Positions 6,051 through 15,770 of a stretch of 43,338 nt of DNA are shown piece after piece. Every line of letters starts with the position of its first letter. The first letter of the stretch is position 1. Made by a program: the position numbers and the translations under genes. Where the stretch lies: NCBI GenBank assembly GCA_902773055.1, contig CACYCZ010000071.1:1-43338 (forward strand), read 5' to 3'. The notes under the pieces are model-generated. The model did not search any database and had not been told where the DNA came from. It was given only the letters and a program-made list of their open reading frames with translations. The DNA comes from an uncultured Bacteroidales bacterium. GTDB lineage: Bacteria > Bacteroidota > Bacteroidia > Bacteroidales > Bacteroidaceae.

Positions 6051-8951
6051 ATGAAAAACATTTTACTTTACATATTCGGTATCGGCATGGTACTGTCACT
6101 CCACGCCAAAGAGTACAGCTACACCAGCATCGCCAACGACCCTATGAAGACACGCATTTATACCTTGGACAATGGACTGAAGGTATACACCTCCGTCAAC
6201 AAGGAGAAACCACGTATCACAGCCCATATCGCCGTCAACACCGGGCATAAGAATGACCCTGCCGAGACAACAGGTCTGGCCCATTACCTGGAGCACCTGA
6301 TGTTCAAGGGAAGCAAGTCGTTTGGAACAACTGACTACAATGCGGAAAAACCCTATCTGGACAAGATTACACAGTTGTATGAAGAATACCGCAAACTGAC
6401 AGACCCCATTGCCCGCAAGACAAAATATCATGAAATTGACTCCATATCACAAATTGCGGCACGCTATAACATTCCCAATGAATACGACAAACTCATGGCC
6501 GCCATCGGAGGCGAAGGCACAAATGCCTACACATGGCTTGACATCACATGCTATACCGAAGATATCCCTTCCAACGAAGTTGAGGCATGGGCAAAGATAC
6601 AGTCAGACCGTTTTCAGAATCTGGTCATCCGCGGTTTCCATACAGAATTGGAAGCCGTCTATGAGGAAAAGAACATATCACTCTCCAACGACGGAGAAAA
6701 GACATCCGATGCACTGTTCGCCAAACTCTTCCCCAGCCACAGCTACGGCACACAGACGACACTGGGTACTCAGCAACACCTGAAAAACCCATCTATCGTC
6801 AACATCATGAATTATTACCATCGGTATTACGTTCCCAACAATATTGCCATCTGTATGGCCGGTGACTTTGAACCAGAAAAGGTATTACCTGTCATTGAAC
6901 ATTACTTTGGCAACTGGCAGCCCGGAGCAGACCCTTCCGGAAGGAAGTTTCCTGCACAGCCCCACTATACCAGCCCTCAAGACACAACTGTCATCGGACA
7001 GGAGCAGGAGGTCCTGGCCCTGGGATGGCGTTTCAATGCCGGCAGCAGCCGTCAGTGCGACACACTGGAAATCGTATCCAAACTCCTGAGCAACTACCGC
7101 GCCGGACTGATAGACCTGAACCTGAACCGCAAGATGAAGGTACAGCAGGCTTCTGTAGACTTCATGCCTTTGAAGGACTACAGCGTTCTCTATGCCGAGG
7201 CTGTTCCGAAACAGGGACAGACCCTGGAGGAAGCACGCGACCTGCTGCTTGCCGAAGTAAGGAAACTGAAGAACGGCGACTTTGACGAGGATATGCTGAC
7301 ATCCATCATCAACAACATGAAACGCCAGCTTTACCAGCAAATGGAGAACAACCGCAGCCGCGTATCCATGATGGTCGACGCCTTTATCAATGACGTTGAC
7401 TGGAAAGATGTTGTCGGCAAGATAGACCGGCTGAGCCGCATTACTAAAGATGACATCGTCAGATGGTCCAAAGATCATCTGGACAATGGTTATGCCATCG
7501 TGTACAAGCGACAGGGCGAGGACAAGTCGGTAGAAAAAATCGACAAACCAGCCATTACCCCCATACCGGCCAACAGAGATTACAAAAGCCAGTTCTTCAG
7601 CAATGTGGCAGAAGCAAAGACTGACCCCATCCAACCCGTTTTCCTTGATTACAAAAAGGACCTGACATTTACAGAAACAGCAGGCAAACTTCCTATTATT
7701 TACAAGCAGAATACCGAAAACGGGTTGTTCCACCTGACATACCGATATGACTTCGGACAGAATGCAGACAAACGCTATGACATGGCAACAGACTACCTCG
7801 CCCTACTGGGTACAGAGAAATATACAGCAGACGAACTGAAAAAGAAATTTTACAATCTGGCATGCGACTATCAGGTCAGTGTATCAGATGAAAATCTGTT
7901 TATTTCCATCTATGGACTATCTGAAAATATGCCGGAAGCTGTCAGGCTTGTAGAAGACATGCTTCGCCATGCCAAGGCAGATGAATCTGTCTACAAACAA
8001 TATGTAGAAACCATACTGAAACGACGCAAGGATATCAAGAAAGAACAGCGCTCGTGCTTCAACGCCCTGTATCAGTATGCCTTGTGGGGGCCAGAGTTTG
8101 TTGCCAACACAACCATGACCAACGAGGAACTGAAAAGTACCAAACCCGCCGAATTGCTCTCACTGATAAAGGCATTGCCTGATTACAGACACGAAATCCT
8201 ATACTATGGTCCTATGGCAGAAAAGGAAATTGTTGCCCTATTATCCCGGGAGCATCACGCCGGTCCGAAATTCAAGACCGCTCCCCAAAACATTGTCTAC
8301 AAATATCGCACTACACCAACGACAGAGATACTTCTTGCACCCTATGATGCAGCCAACATCTATATGCGCATGGTACACAATGAGGACAAACCTTGGAAAC
8401 CTTCTGATGAGCCCATGATTAATATGTTTAACGAGTATTTCGGTGCCGGCATGAACACCATCGTATTCCAGGAACTGCGCGAAAGCCGTGGCCTGGCCTA
8501 TAATGCCAGCGCACGCTACTATTCAGCCAGCGACAAAAAACTCCCGGAATATTGGATGGAGCATATCATTTCGCAAAACGACAAGTTAATGGACTGCATC
8601 AATGTATTCAGAGATATCACTGACAACATGCCGCAATCGGAATCGGCATTCAATGTGGCAAAACAGAGTCTGCTGAAGAATCTCTCCACACAACGCACAA
8701 CAAAAAATCGTGTACTTACCAGCTACCTTCAGGCACGCAAGCGGGGCATTGACTATGACATCAACAAGACTGTCTACGAATCGGTACCCGGCATCAGCCT
8801 TCAGGATATTGTAGCCTTTGAAAAAGAGCATCTGGCAAACAAGCCCCTGCGCTACATCATACTTGGTGACGAAAAACAGCTTGACATGAAATCGCTGGAA
8901 AAAATCGGCCCCATAAAACGCATCACACTGGAAGAAATTTTTGGCTATTAA
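6051..8951 (+). CDS. M16 family zinc metallopeptidase (two-domain, exported)
   Basis: This 966-residue, pitrilysin-type peptidase has a signal peptide (MKNILLYIFGIGMVLSLHA), so it should act in the periplasm. The inverted zinc motif HxxEH is present as His78-Tyr-Leu-Glu81-His82. The downstream zinc-ligand region is ELEAVYEEKN, about 120 residues later. Beyond the catalytic domain come an inactive M16_C-type domain (about 240-430) and a second M16 repeat in the C-terminal half. That repeat contains the ELRESRGLAYNASARYY segment typical of the substrate-binding half. The family degrades or processes short peptides. It lies 18 bp after hflX and 31 bp before the fumarase gene. Nothing suggests truncation. 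Confidence 0.92.
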   Translation: MKNILLYIFGIGMVLSLHAKEYSYTSIANDPMKTRIYTLDNGLKVYTSVNKEKPRITAHIAVNTGHKNDPAETTGLAHYLEHLMFKGSKSFGTTDYNAEKPYLDKITQLYEEYRKLTDPIARKTKYHEIDSISQIAARYNIPNEYDKLMAAIGGEGTNAYTWLDITCYTEDIPSNEVEAWAKIQSDRFQNLVIRGFHTELEAVYEEKNISLSNDGEKTSDALFAKLFPSHSYGTQTTLGTQQHLKNPSIVNIMNYYHRYYVPNNIAICMAGDFEPEKVLPVIEHYFGNWQPGADPSGRKFPAQPHYTSPQDTTVIGQEQEVLALGWRFNAGSSRQCDTLEIVSKLLSNYRAGLIDLNLNRKMKVQQASVDFMPLKDYSVLYAEAVPKQGQTLEEARDLLLAEVRKLKNGDFDEDMLTSIINNMKRQLYQQMENNRSRVSMMVDAFINDVDWKDVVGKIDRLSRITKDDIVRWSKDHLDNGYAIVYKRQGEDKSVEKIDKPAITPIPANRDYKSQFFSNVAEAKTDPIQPVFLDYKKDLTFTETAGKLPIIYKQNTENGLFHLTYRYDFGQNADKRYDMATDYLALLGTEKYTADELKKKFYNLACDYQVSVSDENLFISIYGLSENMPEAVRLVEDMLRHAKADESVYKQYVETILKRRKDIKKEQRSCFNALYQYALWGPEFVANTTMTNEELKSTKPAELLSLIKALPDYRHEILYYGPMAEKEIVALLSREHHAGPKFKTAPQNIVYKYRTTPTTEILLAPYDAANIYMRMVHNEDKPWKPSDEPMINMFNEYFGAGMNTIVFQELRESRGLAYNASARYYSASDKKLPEYWMEHIISQNDKLMDCINVFRDITDNMPQSESAFNVAKQSLLKNLSTQRTTKNRVLTSYLQARKRGIDYDINKTVYESVPGISLQDIVAFEKEHLANKPLRYIILGDEKQLDMKSLEKIGPIKRITLEEIFGY

Positions 8952-8982
8952 ATAAAATCACAATAAATAAAGACTTAAAGAT

Positions 8983-10632
8983 ATGGCAAATCCGGAATTC
9001 AAGTATGCGCCAATGTTTCAACTTGGCAAAGACACTACCGAGTACCGTCTTCTGACAAAAGAAGGAGTGAGTACCGGTGAGTTTGAAGGGAAGAAAATTC
9101 TCAAAGTCAGCAAGGAGGCACTTACCCTGCTGGCTCAACAGTGCTTTCACGATGTAGAGTTCATGCTGCGTCGCGAGCATAACCTGCAGGTAGCAAAAAT
9201 CCTAAGCGATCCTGAAGCAAGCGAGAATGACAAATATGTAGCTCTACAATTCCTGCGCAATGCAGAAACTGCAGTCAAAGGCATCCTGCCTTTCTGTCAG
9301 GATACAGGAACGGCCATCATCCACGGAGAGAAAGGCCAGCAGGTGTGGACAGGCTTTGAGGACGAAGAAGCCCTCAGCCGCGGTGTATTCAACACCTACA
9401 CACAAGACAACCTGCGCTATTCCCAGAATGCTCCTCTCAACATGTATGACGAGGTGAACACCAAGTGCAACCTACCGGCACAGATCGACATTGAGGCCGT
9501 AGAAGGTGCCGAATATCGCTTTGTTATGGTTGCCAAGGGAGGCGGCTCTGCCAACAAAACATATTTCTACCCTATGACCAAAGCTACCATTCAGAACGAA
9601 GGTACCCTGCTGCCATTCCTTGTTGAGGAGATGAAACATCTGGGTACAGCGGCATGCCCACCCTACCACATCGCTTTCGTCATCGGTGGCACAAGTGCTG
9701 AGAAAAACCTGCTGACCGTGAAACTGGCTTCCATCAAGTATTATGACAATCTGCCGACCACAGGCGACGAGACAGGCCGGGCTTTCCGTGACATTGACCT
9801 GGAAAACAAACTGCTCAAGGAAGCTCAGAAAATAGGTCTCGGTGCACAGTTCGGAGGCAAGTACCTTGCCCACGACATACGTGTCATCCGCCTGCCCCGT
9901 CACGGAGCCAGTTGTCCTATCGGAATGGGTGTAAGCTGTTCCGCTGACCGCAACATCAAGGCTAAAATCAATGAAGACGGTATCTGGATTGAGAAGATGG
10001 ATGACAACCCCTCTGAACTGATACCTGCTGAACTGCGTAATCCGGGAGAAGGTCCCAAAGGCATAGAAATAGATTTGGACAAAGGTATTGATGCCGTGCG
10101 TGCAGAATTGACAAAGTATCCTGTCAGCACACGCGTCAACCTGAAAGGCACCATCATCGTTGCCCGCGACATTGCCCACGCCAAACTCAAGGCACGCCTT
10201 GATGCCGGCGAGGAAATGCCAGCCTATTTCAAAGACCACCCTATCCTCTATGCTGGTCCGGCCAAGACACCAGAAGGCTATCCCTGTGGTTCCATGGGTC
10301 CCACTACAGCCAACCGCATGGATCCCTATGTTGACGAATTCCAATCGCATGGTGCCAGTCTGGTAATGATAGCCAAGGGCAACCGTACACAACAAGTTAC
10401 AGATGCCTGCAAGAAACACGGCGGATTCTATCTCGGCACCATCGGTGGTGTTGCCGCTGTATTATCACAGAGTTCCATCAAGAGCATTGAGTGCGTGGAA
10501 TATCCGGAGTTAGGAATGGAAGCCATATGGAAAATCGTTGTCGAAGATTTCCCCGCTTTCATTTTGGTAGATGACAAGGGCAACGACTTCTTCAAACAAC
10601 TGAAGCCTTTCTGCCCGCAATGTTCAAAATAA
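8983..10632 (+). CDS. Class I fumarate hydratase (iron-sulfur, FumA/FumB type)
   Basis: The enzyme interconverts fumarate and (S)-malate in the reductive branch of the TCA cycle, which Bacteroidales use to make succinate and propionate. The 549-residue length matches single-chain class I fumarases. The N-terminal alpha-type part includes [11 protein letters not shown] (about residues 104-114), the cysteine of which is one expected [4Fe-4S] ligand. Other conserved segments are [34 protein letters not shown] and [20 protein letters not shown]. The beta-type C-terminal part has [20 protein letters not shown] and GGVAAVL. The [4Fe-4S] cluster makes it oxygen-sensitive. It is the last gene of the run starting at rsmI, with an inverted repeat following it. 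Confidence 0.95.
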   Translation: MANPEFKYAPMFQLGKDTTEYRLLTKEGVSTGEFEGKKILKVSKEALTLLAQQCFHDVEFMLRREHNLQVAKILSDPEASENDKYVALQFLRNAETAVKGILPFCQDTGTAIIHGEKGQQVWTGFEDEEALSRGVFNTYTQDNLRYSQNAPLNMYDEVNTKCNLPAQIDIEAVEGAEYRFVMVAKGGGSANKTYFYPMTKATIQNEGTLLPFLVEEMKHLGTAACPPYHIAFVIGGTSAEKNLLTVKLASIKYYDNLPTTGDETGRAFRDIDLENKLLKEAQKIGLGAQFGGKYLAHDIRVIRLPRHGASCPIGMGVSCSADRNIKAKINEDGIWIEKMDDNPSELIPAELRNPGEGPKGIEIDLDKGIDAVRAELTKYPVSTRVNLKGTIIVARDIAHAKLKARLDAGEEMPAYFKDHPILYAGPAKTPEGYPCGSMGPTTANRMDPYVDEFQSHGASLVMIAKGNRTQQVTDACKKHGGFYLGTIGGVAAVLSQSSIKSIECVEYPELGMEAIWKIVVEDFPAFILVDDKGNDFFKQLKPFCPQCSK

Positions 10633-10653
10633 CAGGCAACAGACACATCCGGT

Positions 10654-10691
10654 ATATGCCCTGAGAGTCTTTCTTGACTTTTAGGGCATAT
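10654..10691. terminator. Inverted repeat after fumarase gene, possible weak terminator
   Basis: ATATGCCCT at 10654-10662 is exactly complementary to AGGGCATAT at 10683-10691, with a 20-nt T-rich loop. No U-tract follows on the plus strand, so it may be a weak terminator, an mRNA-stabilising hairpin or an operator for the next gene. Confidence 0.4.
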
Positions 10692-10748
10692 CCATTATCT
10701 AATTGTACTGATTCATTCATCCCGCATAAACCAGTTTCTCTCATCAGT

Positions 10749-11183
10749 ATGGAAATCATCAGAGCGACCCAATTAGCAGAACAGGCTGGAGCCTATTATG
10801 TCCGCATACAGGCCATGGCCCGCAAGCATCATATTCCTCTCTCCACAGAATTTGACAGTCACGACACCCCTGAGACCAAATATATCGTTGCTGTAGACGA
10901 CTATCTGCCTGTAGCCACATGCCGCCTATATGCCCTTGACTCTGACAGAATCATGTTAGGACGCATCGTCGTCCTGCCAGAATACCGTCATCAGGGTCTT
11001 GGAACACTTGTAGTCCAAGAAGCAGAGAAATGGGCACTGGAATTGGGATTCCATACAGCTGTCCTGGAAAGCCGAGACAATAAGACAGGGTTTTATGAAG
11101 CACTGGGATATACTGCCGACCACTCAAAAAAAATTATAGGAGAGACATTCATCTGCTACCGCATGGAGAAAAAACTCGGATGA
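10749..11183 (+). CDS. GNAT family N-acetyltransferase
   Basis: The 144-residue protein is a Gcn5-related acetyltransferase using acetyl-CoA. The cofactor-binding motif A is visible as LGRIVVLPEYRHQGLGTLVV (about residues 73-92), containing the R/Q-x-x-G-x-G/A pattern as RHQGLG. A C-terminal motif, LESRDNKTGFYEALGYT, is typical of ElaA or YjcF-like members. The substrate is unknown. I chose ATG at 10749 because the protein then starts MEIIRATQLAEQ, in line with family members. Upstream in-frame residues are low-complexity and lie over the inverted repeat. The gene stands alone between the fumarase and OPT transporter genes. Confidence 0.85.
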   Translation: MEIIRATQLAEQAGAYYVRIQAMARKHHIPLSTEFDSHDTPETKYIVAVDDYLPVATCRLYALDSDRIMLGRIVVLPEYRHQGLGTLVVQEAEKWALELGFHTAVLESRDNKTGFYEALGYTADHSKKIIGETFICYRMEKKLG

Positions 11184-11279
11184 GAATAATTGTTTCCCGC
11201 CGCCCGTTTTCGGCTGTTCCCAATAGGGATTTCCAGCATTGGCCATATCGGGAGGAGATAGTGATTCAAGGATTATTCG

Positions 11280-11287
11280 TATATTTG
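11280..11287 (+). promoter_or_regulatory. Putative -7 box (TATATTTG) for the OPT transporter gene
   Basis: TATATTTG fits TAnnTTTG and lies 27 nt upstream of the ATG at 11315. I see no clear -33 element. Confidence 0.5.
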
Positions 11288-11314
11288 CATCACAATTAAC
11301 AATCTTACAAGACT

Positions 11315-13276
11315 ATGGACGACAAGAAGAAAGTAGCTCTGCCCGACAATGCATTTCGGGAACTACAAGAGGGCGAAGAGTACCAACCCGTAATGAGCCC
11401 TCAGGTTAAATACAAGGAGGTAACCACATGGTCGCTGGTATTGGGCTTAGTTCTGGCTGTGATATTCTCTGCCGCATGCGCCTATCTGGGACTCAAAGTG
11501 GGTCAGGTATTCGAGGCCGCTATTCCAATAACTATCATTGCCGTGGGATTGGCGGGAGCAACCCATCGTAAAAATGCCTTGGGTGAAAACGTCATCATCC
11601 AGAGTATTGGAGCCTGTTCAGGCATGGTGGTCGCAGGAGCCATCTTTACCCTGCCGGCGCTATATATCCTGCAAGCCAAATATCCTGACATTACAGTAGA
11701 CTTTATGAAAGTATTTCTGGCATCATTGCTCGGCGGTATATTGGGCATATTGTTTCTCATACCCTTCCGCAAATTCTTTGTCAAGGATATGCATGGCAAA
11801 TATCCCTTCCCAGAGGCAACAGCCAGCACACAGGTACTGATTTCCGGCGAAGGCGACAGTAATGGAGCCAAGCCCCTGCTGTTTGCCGGTATTGTGGGAG
11901 GACTATATGATTTCATCATTGCAGCATTTGGAACATGGACCGATACCTTTACTACCAGCGCATATGCATGGGGTGAAACAATTGCTGAAAAACTAAAACT
12001 GGTATTCAAGGTCAATACAGGTGCCGCCGTATTAGGCATGGGGTACATCGTTGGCCTGAAATACGCTACAATCATCTGCGCAGGCAGCGCACTGGTTTGG
12101 TGGATTATCGTACCAGGCATTGCACTCTTGTTTCCCGAGATACAAGTTGCCGAGGGCATAACTGCCGCCAATGCCTCTCCTGAGACAATTTTCAAATATG
12201 CCAAGAGCATCGGTATCGGTGGTATTGCCATGGCAGGATTGCTGGGCATCTGGAAAAGCCGCAAGATTATTGCAGGAGCAGCAAAACTGACAGGGAAAGC
12301 CTTCCGAAACGAAGAAAACCTGTCAGAAGCAGTACGCACAGAACGCGACCTCTCCATGAAAATTATTGCTGCAGGAGCACTGATTACACTACTGGTCATT
12401 TTTGCTTTCTTCTATTTTGGTGTCATGAACGGAAATCTCCTATTCGCCACTGTAGCCATATTACTGGTTGCCTTTATCGCTTTCCTGTTTACGACCGTAT
12501 CTGCCAACGCCATTGCCATAGTAGGCAGCAACCCCGTATCAGGTATGACTCTGATGACCTTGATATTAGCATCAGTCATTATGGTCGCTGTCGGCCTGAA
12601 AGGCTCAGCCGGTATGGTAGCCGCTCTGTTAATGGGAGGCGTAGTATGCACAGCCCTGTCAACTGTAGGCAGTTTTGTCACTGACCTGAAAATAGGCTAT
12701 TGGCTGGGAGCCACACCACGCAAACAAGAAACATATAAATTCCTCGGAGTATTAGTCAGTGCCGCTACTGTCGGCGGAGTCATCATGCTGCTCAATAGCA
12801 CATACGGATTTACCTCCGGTCAACTTGCCGCACCTCAAGCTAATGCCATGGCAGCCGTTATTGAACCTTTGATGAGCGGTCAAGGTGCCCCTTGGACATT
12901 ATATGGCATCGGTGCCGCAATAGCCATACTGCTTGACTTGTGTGGAATCTCCGCTCTGGCATTTGCACTAGGTATGTTTATTCCATTAGACCTCAATCTG
13001 CCACTCCTTGTCGGCGGACTGATAAACTGGTATGTCACCACCCGTTCCCATGATAACACCATCAATAACCAACGCGGCGAACTGGGTACACTGCTTGCAT
13101 CGGGCTTCATTGCAGGAGGTGCATTAATGGGAGTTGTCAGTGCCATTCTTCGATTCGTCGGTTTCAATCCCACTGACGAGGTTTGGATAACCAGCCCCTG
13201 GAGCACGACAATAGCTCTCATTACCTATTTCGCTTTGATTCTATATTTTGTCAAAGCCTGCATGAAAAAATCATAA
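11315..13276 (+). CDS. OPT family oligopeptide transporter
   Basis: The 653-residue polytopic membrane protein belongs to the oligopeptide transporter superfamily, which moves small peptides or metal chelates with proton symport. A short cytoplasmic N-terminus contains the family-like EYQPVMSPQ..KYKEVTTWSL region (about residues 20-42). About fourteen to sixteen hydrophobic segments follow. Recognisable conserved stretches include ACAYLGLKVGQVFEAAIPI (about 52-70), the KYPFPEATASTQVL motif near 165-178 and the C-terminal ALAFALGMFIPLDLNLPLLVGG region. The length matches bacterial OPT proteins of the TIGR00733 type. It is monocistronic, with its own promoter box. The substrate cannot be predicted. 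Confidence 0.92.
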   Translation: MDDKKKVALPDNAFRELQEGEEYQPVMSPQVKYKEVTTWSLVLGLVLAVIFSAACAYLGLKVGQVFEAAIPITIIAVGLAGATHRKNALGENVIIQSIGACSGMVVAGAIFTLPALYILQAKYPDITVDFMKVFLASLLGGILGILFLIPFRKFFVKDMHGKYPFPEATASTQVLISGEGDSNGAKPLLFAGIVGGLYDFIIAAFGTWTDTFTTSAYAWGETIAEKLKLVFKVNTGAAVLGMGYIVGLKYATIICAGSALVWWIIVPGIALLFPEIQVAEGITAANASPETIFKYAKSIGIGGIAMAGLLGIWKSRKIIAGAAKLTGKAFRNEENLSEAVRTERDLSMKIIAAGALITLLVIFAFFYFGVMNGNLLFATVAILLVAFIAFLFTTVSANAIAIVGSNPVSGMTLMTLILASVIMVAVGLKGSAGMVAALLMGGVVCTALSTVGSFVTDLKIGYWLGATPRKQETYKFLGVLVSAATVGGVIMLLNSTYGFTSGQLAAPQANAMAAVIEPLMSGQGAPWTLYGIGAAIAILLDLCGISALAFALGMFIPLDLNLPLLVGGLINWYVTTRSHDNTINNQRGELGTLLASGFIAGGALMGVVSAILRFVGFNPTDEVWITSPWSTTIALITYFALILYFVKACMKKS

Positions 13277-13336
13277 ACCAACATAACAATAATCTAATTT
13301 ACTCCGATATTGTTGAAAAACTTTTATAGTTGAGTA

Positions 13337-13366
13337 TTGTCAGTTTATAAAAAAGCAGTACTTTTG
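13337..13366 (+). promoter_or_regulatory. rpsP promoter (-33 TTG, -7 TACTTTTG)
   Basis: TTG at 13337-13339 and TACTTTTG at 13359-13366 are 19 nt apart, close to the Bacteroidota -33/-7 spacing. The roughly 55-nt leader begins with a short inverted repeat, GCCGT (13371-13375) and ACGGC (13385-13389), which could form a small 5' hairpin. Confidence 0.65.
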
Positions 13367-13425
13367 CACCGCCGTTACGAGATGACGGCATTTCAAACCT
13401 ATTACATTATTTAATATTTAAAATT

Positions 13426-14025
13426 ATGGCAACAAAAATCAGATTGCAACGTAACGGTCGTAAACGGTATGCCTTTTACAGCATCGTTATTGCAGATGTA
13501 AACGCTCCACGTGATGGTAGGTTTACAGAGAAAATCGGGACTTACGATCCTAATTGTAACCCCGCAAAAGTAGATTTGAAGTTTGATCGTGCTCTTTATT
13601 GGGTAGAATGCGGCGCACAGCCTACTGACACAGTACGCAGTATTCTCTCAAAAGAAGGTGTGTATTTAATGAAGCACCTTCGCGGAGGCATCAAGAAGGG
13701 TGCTTTTGACGAAGCAGCCGCACAGGCAAAGTTTGACGCATGGAAGAAAGAAAAGACAGAGAAAACAGCTAAAGTTGTTGCTGCCTTATCAGAAGCCAAG
13801 AAAGCAGCAAACAAGACCCGTCTTGAGGCCGAAAAGAAAGTTAACGAAGAAATAGCTAAGAAAGTAGCTGAGAAAAAGGCTGCTATCGAAGCTGCACAAG
13901 CTGAAGCCTTGAAGCAGGCTGCTGAAGAGGCTGCTGCTGCAGCCGCTGCTCAGGAAGCCCCCATAGAAGCTCCTGAAACACCAGCAGAAGAGCCTGTGGC
14001 AGAAGAGACTGCAACCGAAGCTTAA
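13426..14025 (+). CDS. rpsP: 30S ribosomal protein S16 with C-terminal extension
   Basis: S16 is an early-binding small-subunit protein needed for 30S assembly. The first 80 or so residues are the canonical domain ([20 protein letters not shown], then [19 protein letters not shown] and the [20 protein letters not shown] segment). At 199 residues the protein is more than twice the length of E. coli S16 (82). The extra part from about residue 95 is first Lys/Ala-rich and helical ([20 protein letters not shown]). It ends in a disordered Ala/Glu/Pro tail ([19 protein letters not shown]). Extended S16 proteins are usual in Bacteroidota. The gene has its own promoter and a strong terminator. Confidence 0.97.
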   Translation: MATKIRLQRNGRKRYAFYSIVIADVNAPRDGRFTEKIGTYDPNCNPAKVDLKFDRALYWVECGAQPTDTVRSILSKEGVYLMKHLRGGIKKGAFDEAAAQAKFDAWKKEKTEKTAKVVAALSEAKKAANKTRLEAEKKVNEEIAKKVAEKKAAIEAAQAEALKQAAEEAAAAAAAQEAPIEAPETPAEEPVAEETATEA

Positions 14026-14049
14026 AACTGAAAAATTTATTTCAAAACC

Positions 14050-14093
14050 AAGAGAGGCATCGACCAACAGGTTAATGCCTCTCTTCTTTTTAT
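14050..14093 (+). terminator. Rho-independent terminator of rpsP
   Basis: AAGAGAGGCAT (14050-14060) pairs perfectly with ATGCCTCTCTT (14075-14085). The loop is 14 nt, and CTTTTTAT follows as the U-tract. Confidence 0.9.
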
Positions 14094-14130
14094 TGCTTAT
14101 TTCATAGTGGGCCATCTTAGTTTTAATCAC

Positions 14131-14138
14131 TATCTTTG
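14131..14138 (+). promoter_or_regulatory. Putative -7 box (TATCTTTG) for tadA-yraN-birA-MATE
   Basis: TATCTTTG fits TAnnTTTG and places transcription start near 14143. This rules out the upstream in-frame TTG at 14136 as the tadA start and supports ATG at 14160. Confidence 0.6.
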
Positions 14139-14159
14139 CATACAGATAAAAGAAATAAA

Positions 14160-14603
14160 ATGCCAGACGATATTTTTTACATGAAGAAAGCTCTGGATGA
14201 AGCAAAAGAAGCTTACCAAGAGGGCGAGATTCCTGTTGGGGCCGTGATTGTGTGTAAAGACCGCATATTGGCAAGAACCCATAACTTGACAGAAAAACTT
14301 ATTGACGTAACCGCGCATGCAGAAATGCAGGCTATTACAGCAGCCGCAAACGGAATAGGGGGAAAATATCTGGAAGACTGCACCCTATACGTTACCCTAG
14401 AACCATGTCCAATGTGTGCCAGTGCTATCGGTTGGGCGCATATCAGCAGGCTAGTCTATGGCGCTCCAGATCCTAAGCATGGGTATACGACATTTGCTCC
14501 CCAAGTACTACACCCTAAAACAGAAGTTACTTCAGGTATCATGGAAGAAGAGGCTTCTGAATTATTAAAAAGTTTTTTCAAGGAGCGCAGGCAACAGGCA
14601 TAA
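14160..14603 (+). CDS. tadA: tRNA-specific adenosine deaminase TadA
   Basis: TadA converts A34 to inosine in tRNA-Arg(ACG), allowing wobble reading of CGN codons. The 147-residue zinc deaminase shows the cytidine-deaminase-fold motifs: HAEMQAI (catalytic Glu with zinc-ligand His, about residue 50) and LEPCPMCASAI (two zinc-ligand cysteines, about 80-90). EIPVGAVIV near the N-terminus and the final LLKSFFKERR are also typical. The ATG at 14160 (MPDDIFYMKKAL) is preferred because the promoter box overlaps the upstream alternative. It is first in a compact four-gene run with gaps of 15, 2 and 7 bp. Confidence 0.95.
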   Translation: MPDDIFYMKKALDEAKEAYQEGEIPVGAVIVCKDRILARTHNLTEKLIDVTAHAEMQAITAAANGIGGKYLEDCTLYVTLEPCPMCASAIGWAHISRLVYGAPDPKHGYTTFAPQVLHPKTEVTSGIMEEEASELLKSFFKERRQQA

Positions 14604-14618
14604 ACCAATTCATTTCAC

Positions 14619-15014
14619 ATGGCAGAGCATAATGATGTAGGCCGATTAGGTGAAGAAGCAGCCGCACGCTATCTGGTATTGCATGGTTATCATATCAAGG
14701 AACGTGATTGGCACATCGGCCACAAAGATATTGACATCATTGCAGAAAAACAGGGTATATTAGTATTCGTAGAGGTTAAAACACGCAGTTCTATGAACTA
14801 TGATGCCCCTGAGAATAGCGTAGATAATGACAAGAAACGTTATTTGCTAGAAGCTGCCAATGCGTATGTCAACATGCAGCAAACAGACATGGCTATACGC
14901 TTTGACATTGTCTCGGTCATTAAAGAAGGGACATTTTACAAAATAAAACATTTTCCCAATGCCTTTGACGCTTCGGATTGGAAGCCAAAACATATTCAAT
15001 ATAAACGGTTCTAA
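14619..15014 (+). CDS. yraN: YraN family protein (UPF0102, nuclease-like fold)
   Basis: The 131-residue protein belongs to the UPF0102/YraN family, a small protein with a restriction-endonuclease-like fold whose cellular role is not settled. The conserved features are GRLGEEAAARYLVLHGYHI (about residues 7-25), then the nuclease-type HKDIDIIAEKQGILVFVEVKTRS block (about 36-58). In the latter, Asp, Glu and Lys form the D-(E)-x-K pattern (D-I-D-I-I, then F-V-E-V-K). The length matches the family. It lies between tadA and birA. Confidence 0.9.
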   Translation: MAEHNDVGRLGEEAAARYLVLHGYHIKERDWHIGHKDIDIIAEKQGILVFVEVKTRSSMNYDAPENSVDNDKKRYLLEAANAYVNMQQTDMAIRFDIVSVIKEGTFYKIKHFPNAFDASDWKPKHIQYKRF

Positions 15015-15016
15015 AA

Positions 15017-15763
15017 ATGAATATTTCTCACGGCTACAGAATACTTCACATTGCTGAAACTGACTCTACAAACGCGGAAGCGCGAAGGCTTATAACCAAT
15101 GGTGAATCTGGCGACAGGCTTCTTCTGTGGACTGATTACCAATTGGCCGGCAAAGGGCAAGCCGGGAATCACTGGGAGAGCGAAAGAGGCAAAAATCTGC
15201 TATTTACTCTCTGTTTACAGCCGTCAGAACTGCTTCCGCAGGATCAATTCCTTCTGTCTGAGATAACCAGTCTCGCAGTATGTACTGCGTTGAATGAAAT
15301 TGTGCAAGGTTTTACAATAAAATGGCCTAACGACATCTATTATGAAAATAAAAAGGTATGCGGTATTCTGATAGAACACATATTAACTTCCTCCAAAATA
15401 TTGCAGTCTTTTATAGGTATAGGTATCAATGTCAATCAAAAAAACTTTTTAAGTGATGCCACAAACCCAGTCAGCATAGCACAGATTATAGGAAAAACCA
15501 TTGAACGGAGAATGGTGCTTGATACCTTTCTACACCAGTTTCATGATTATAGAGAATTACTTCTTTCAGGACAGACCGCTACGATTGAACAAACATATAG
15601 GAAATGGCTTTTCCGCAAAGATGGCATGCATACCTATCGTGACAAGGACGGGGAGTTTCACGCACGAATCATGAATATCGGTCACGACGGACAACTAATA
15701 TTAGAAGACAGCATTCAACAGGTGCGGTGTTATGCATTTAAAGAAGTGGAATTTGTATTATAG
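15017..15763 (+). CDS. birA: Biotin-[acetyl-CoA-carboxylase] ligase
   Basis: The enzyme activates biotin with ATP and attaches it to biotin-dependent carboxylases. The 248-residue protein has the catalytic core: SLxxTN-like ETDSTNAEARRL (about residues 14-25), the biotin-binding loop AGKGQAGNHWESERGKNLLF (about 45-64, equivalent to the GRGRRGR loop of E. coli), KWPNDIYYENKKVCGILIE (about 96-114) and GIGINVNQ. There is no N-terminal helix-turn-helix, so it is a group I ligase and not a repressor like E. coli BirA. The start lies 2 nt after the yraN stop. Confidence 0.94.
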   Translation: MNISHGYRILHIAETDSTNAEARRLITNGESGDRLLLWTDYQLAGKGQAGNHWESERGKNLLFTLCLQPSELLPQDQFLLSEITSLAVCTALNEIVQGFTIKWPNDIYYENKKVCGILIEHILTSSKILQSFIGIGINVNQKNFLSDATNPVSIAQIIGKTIERRMVLDTFLHQFHDYRELLLSGQTATIEQTYRKWLFRKDGMHTYRDKDGEFHARIMNIGHDGQLILEDSIQQVRCYAFKEVEFVL

Positions 15764-15770
15764 GTAAATA

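Noticed and set aside
9472-10419. 315-codon antisense frame within the fumarase gene, and similar long antisense frames at 476-1192, 34793-35686 and 40890-41882
   Set aside because: Each is antisense to a well-supported gene, has no recognisable motif or initiation context, and reflects codon bias of the sense strand.
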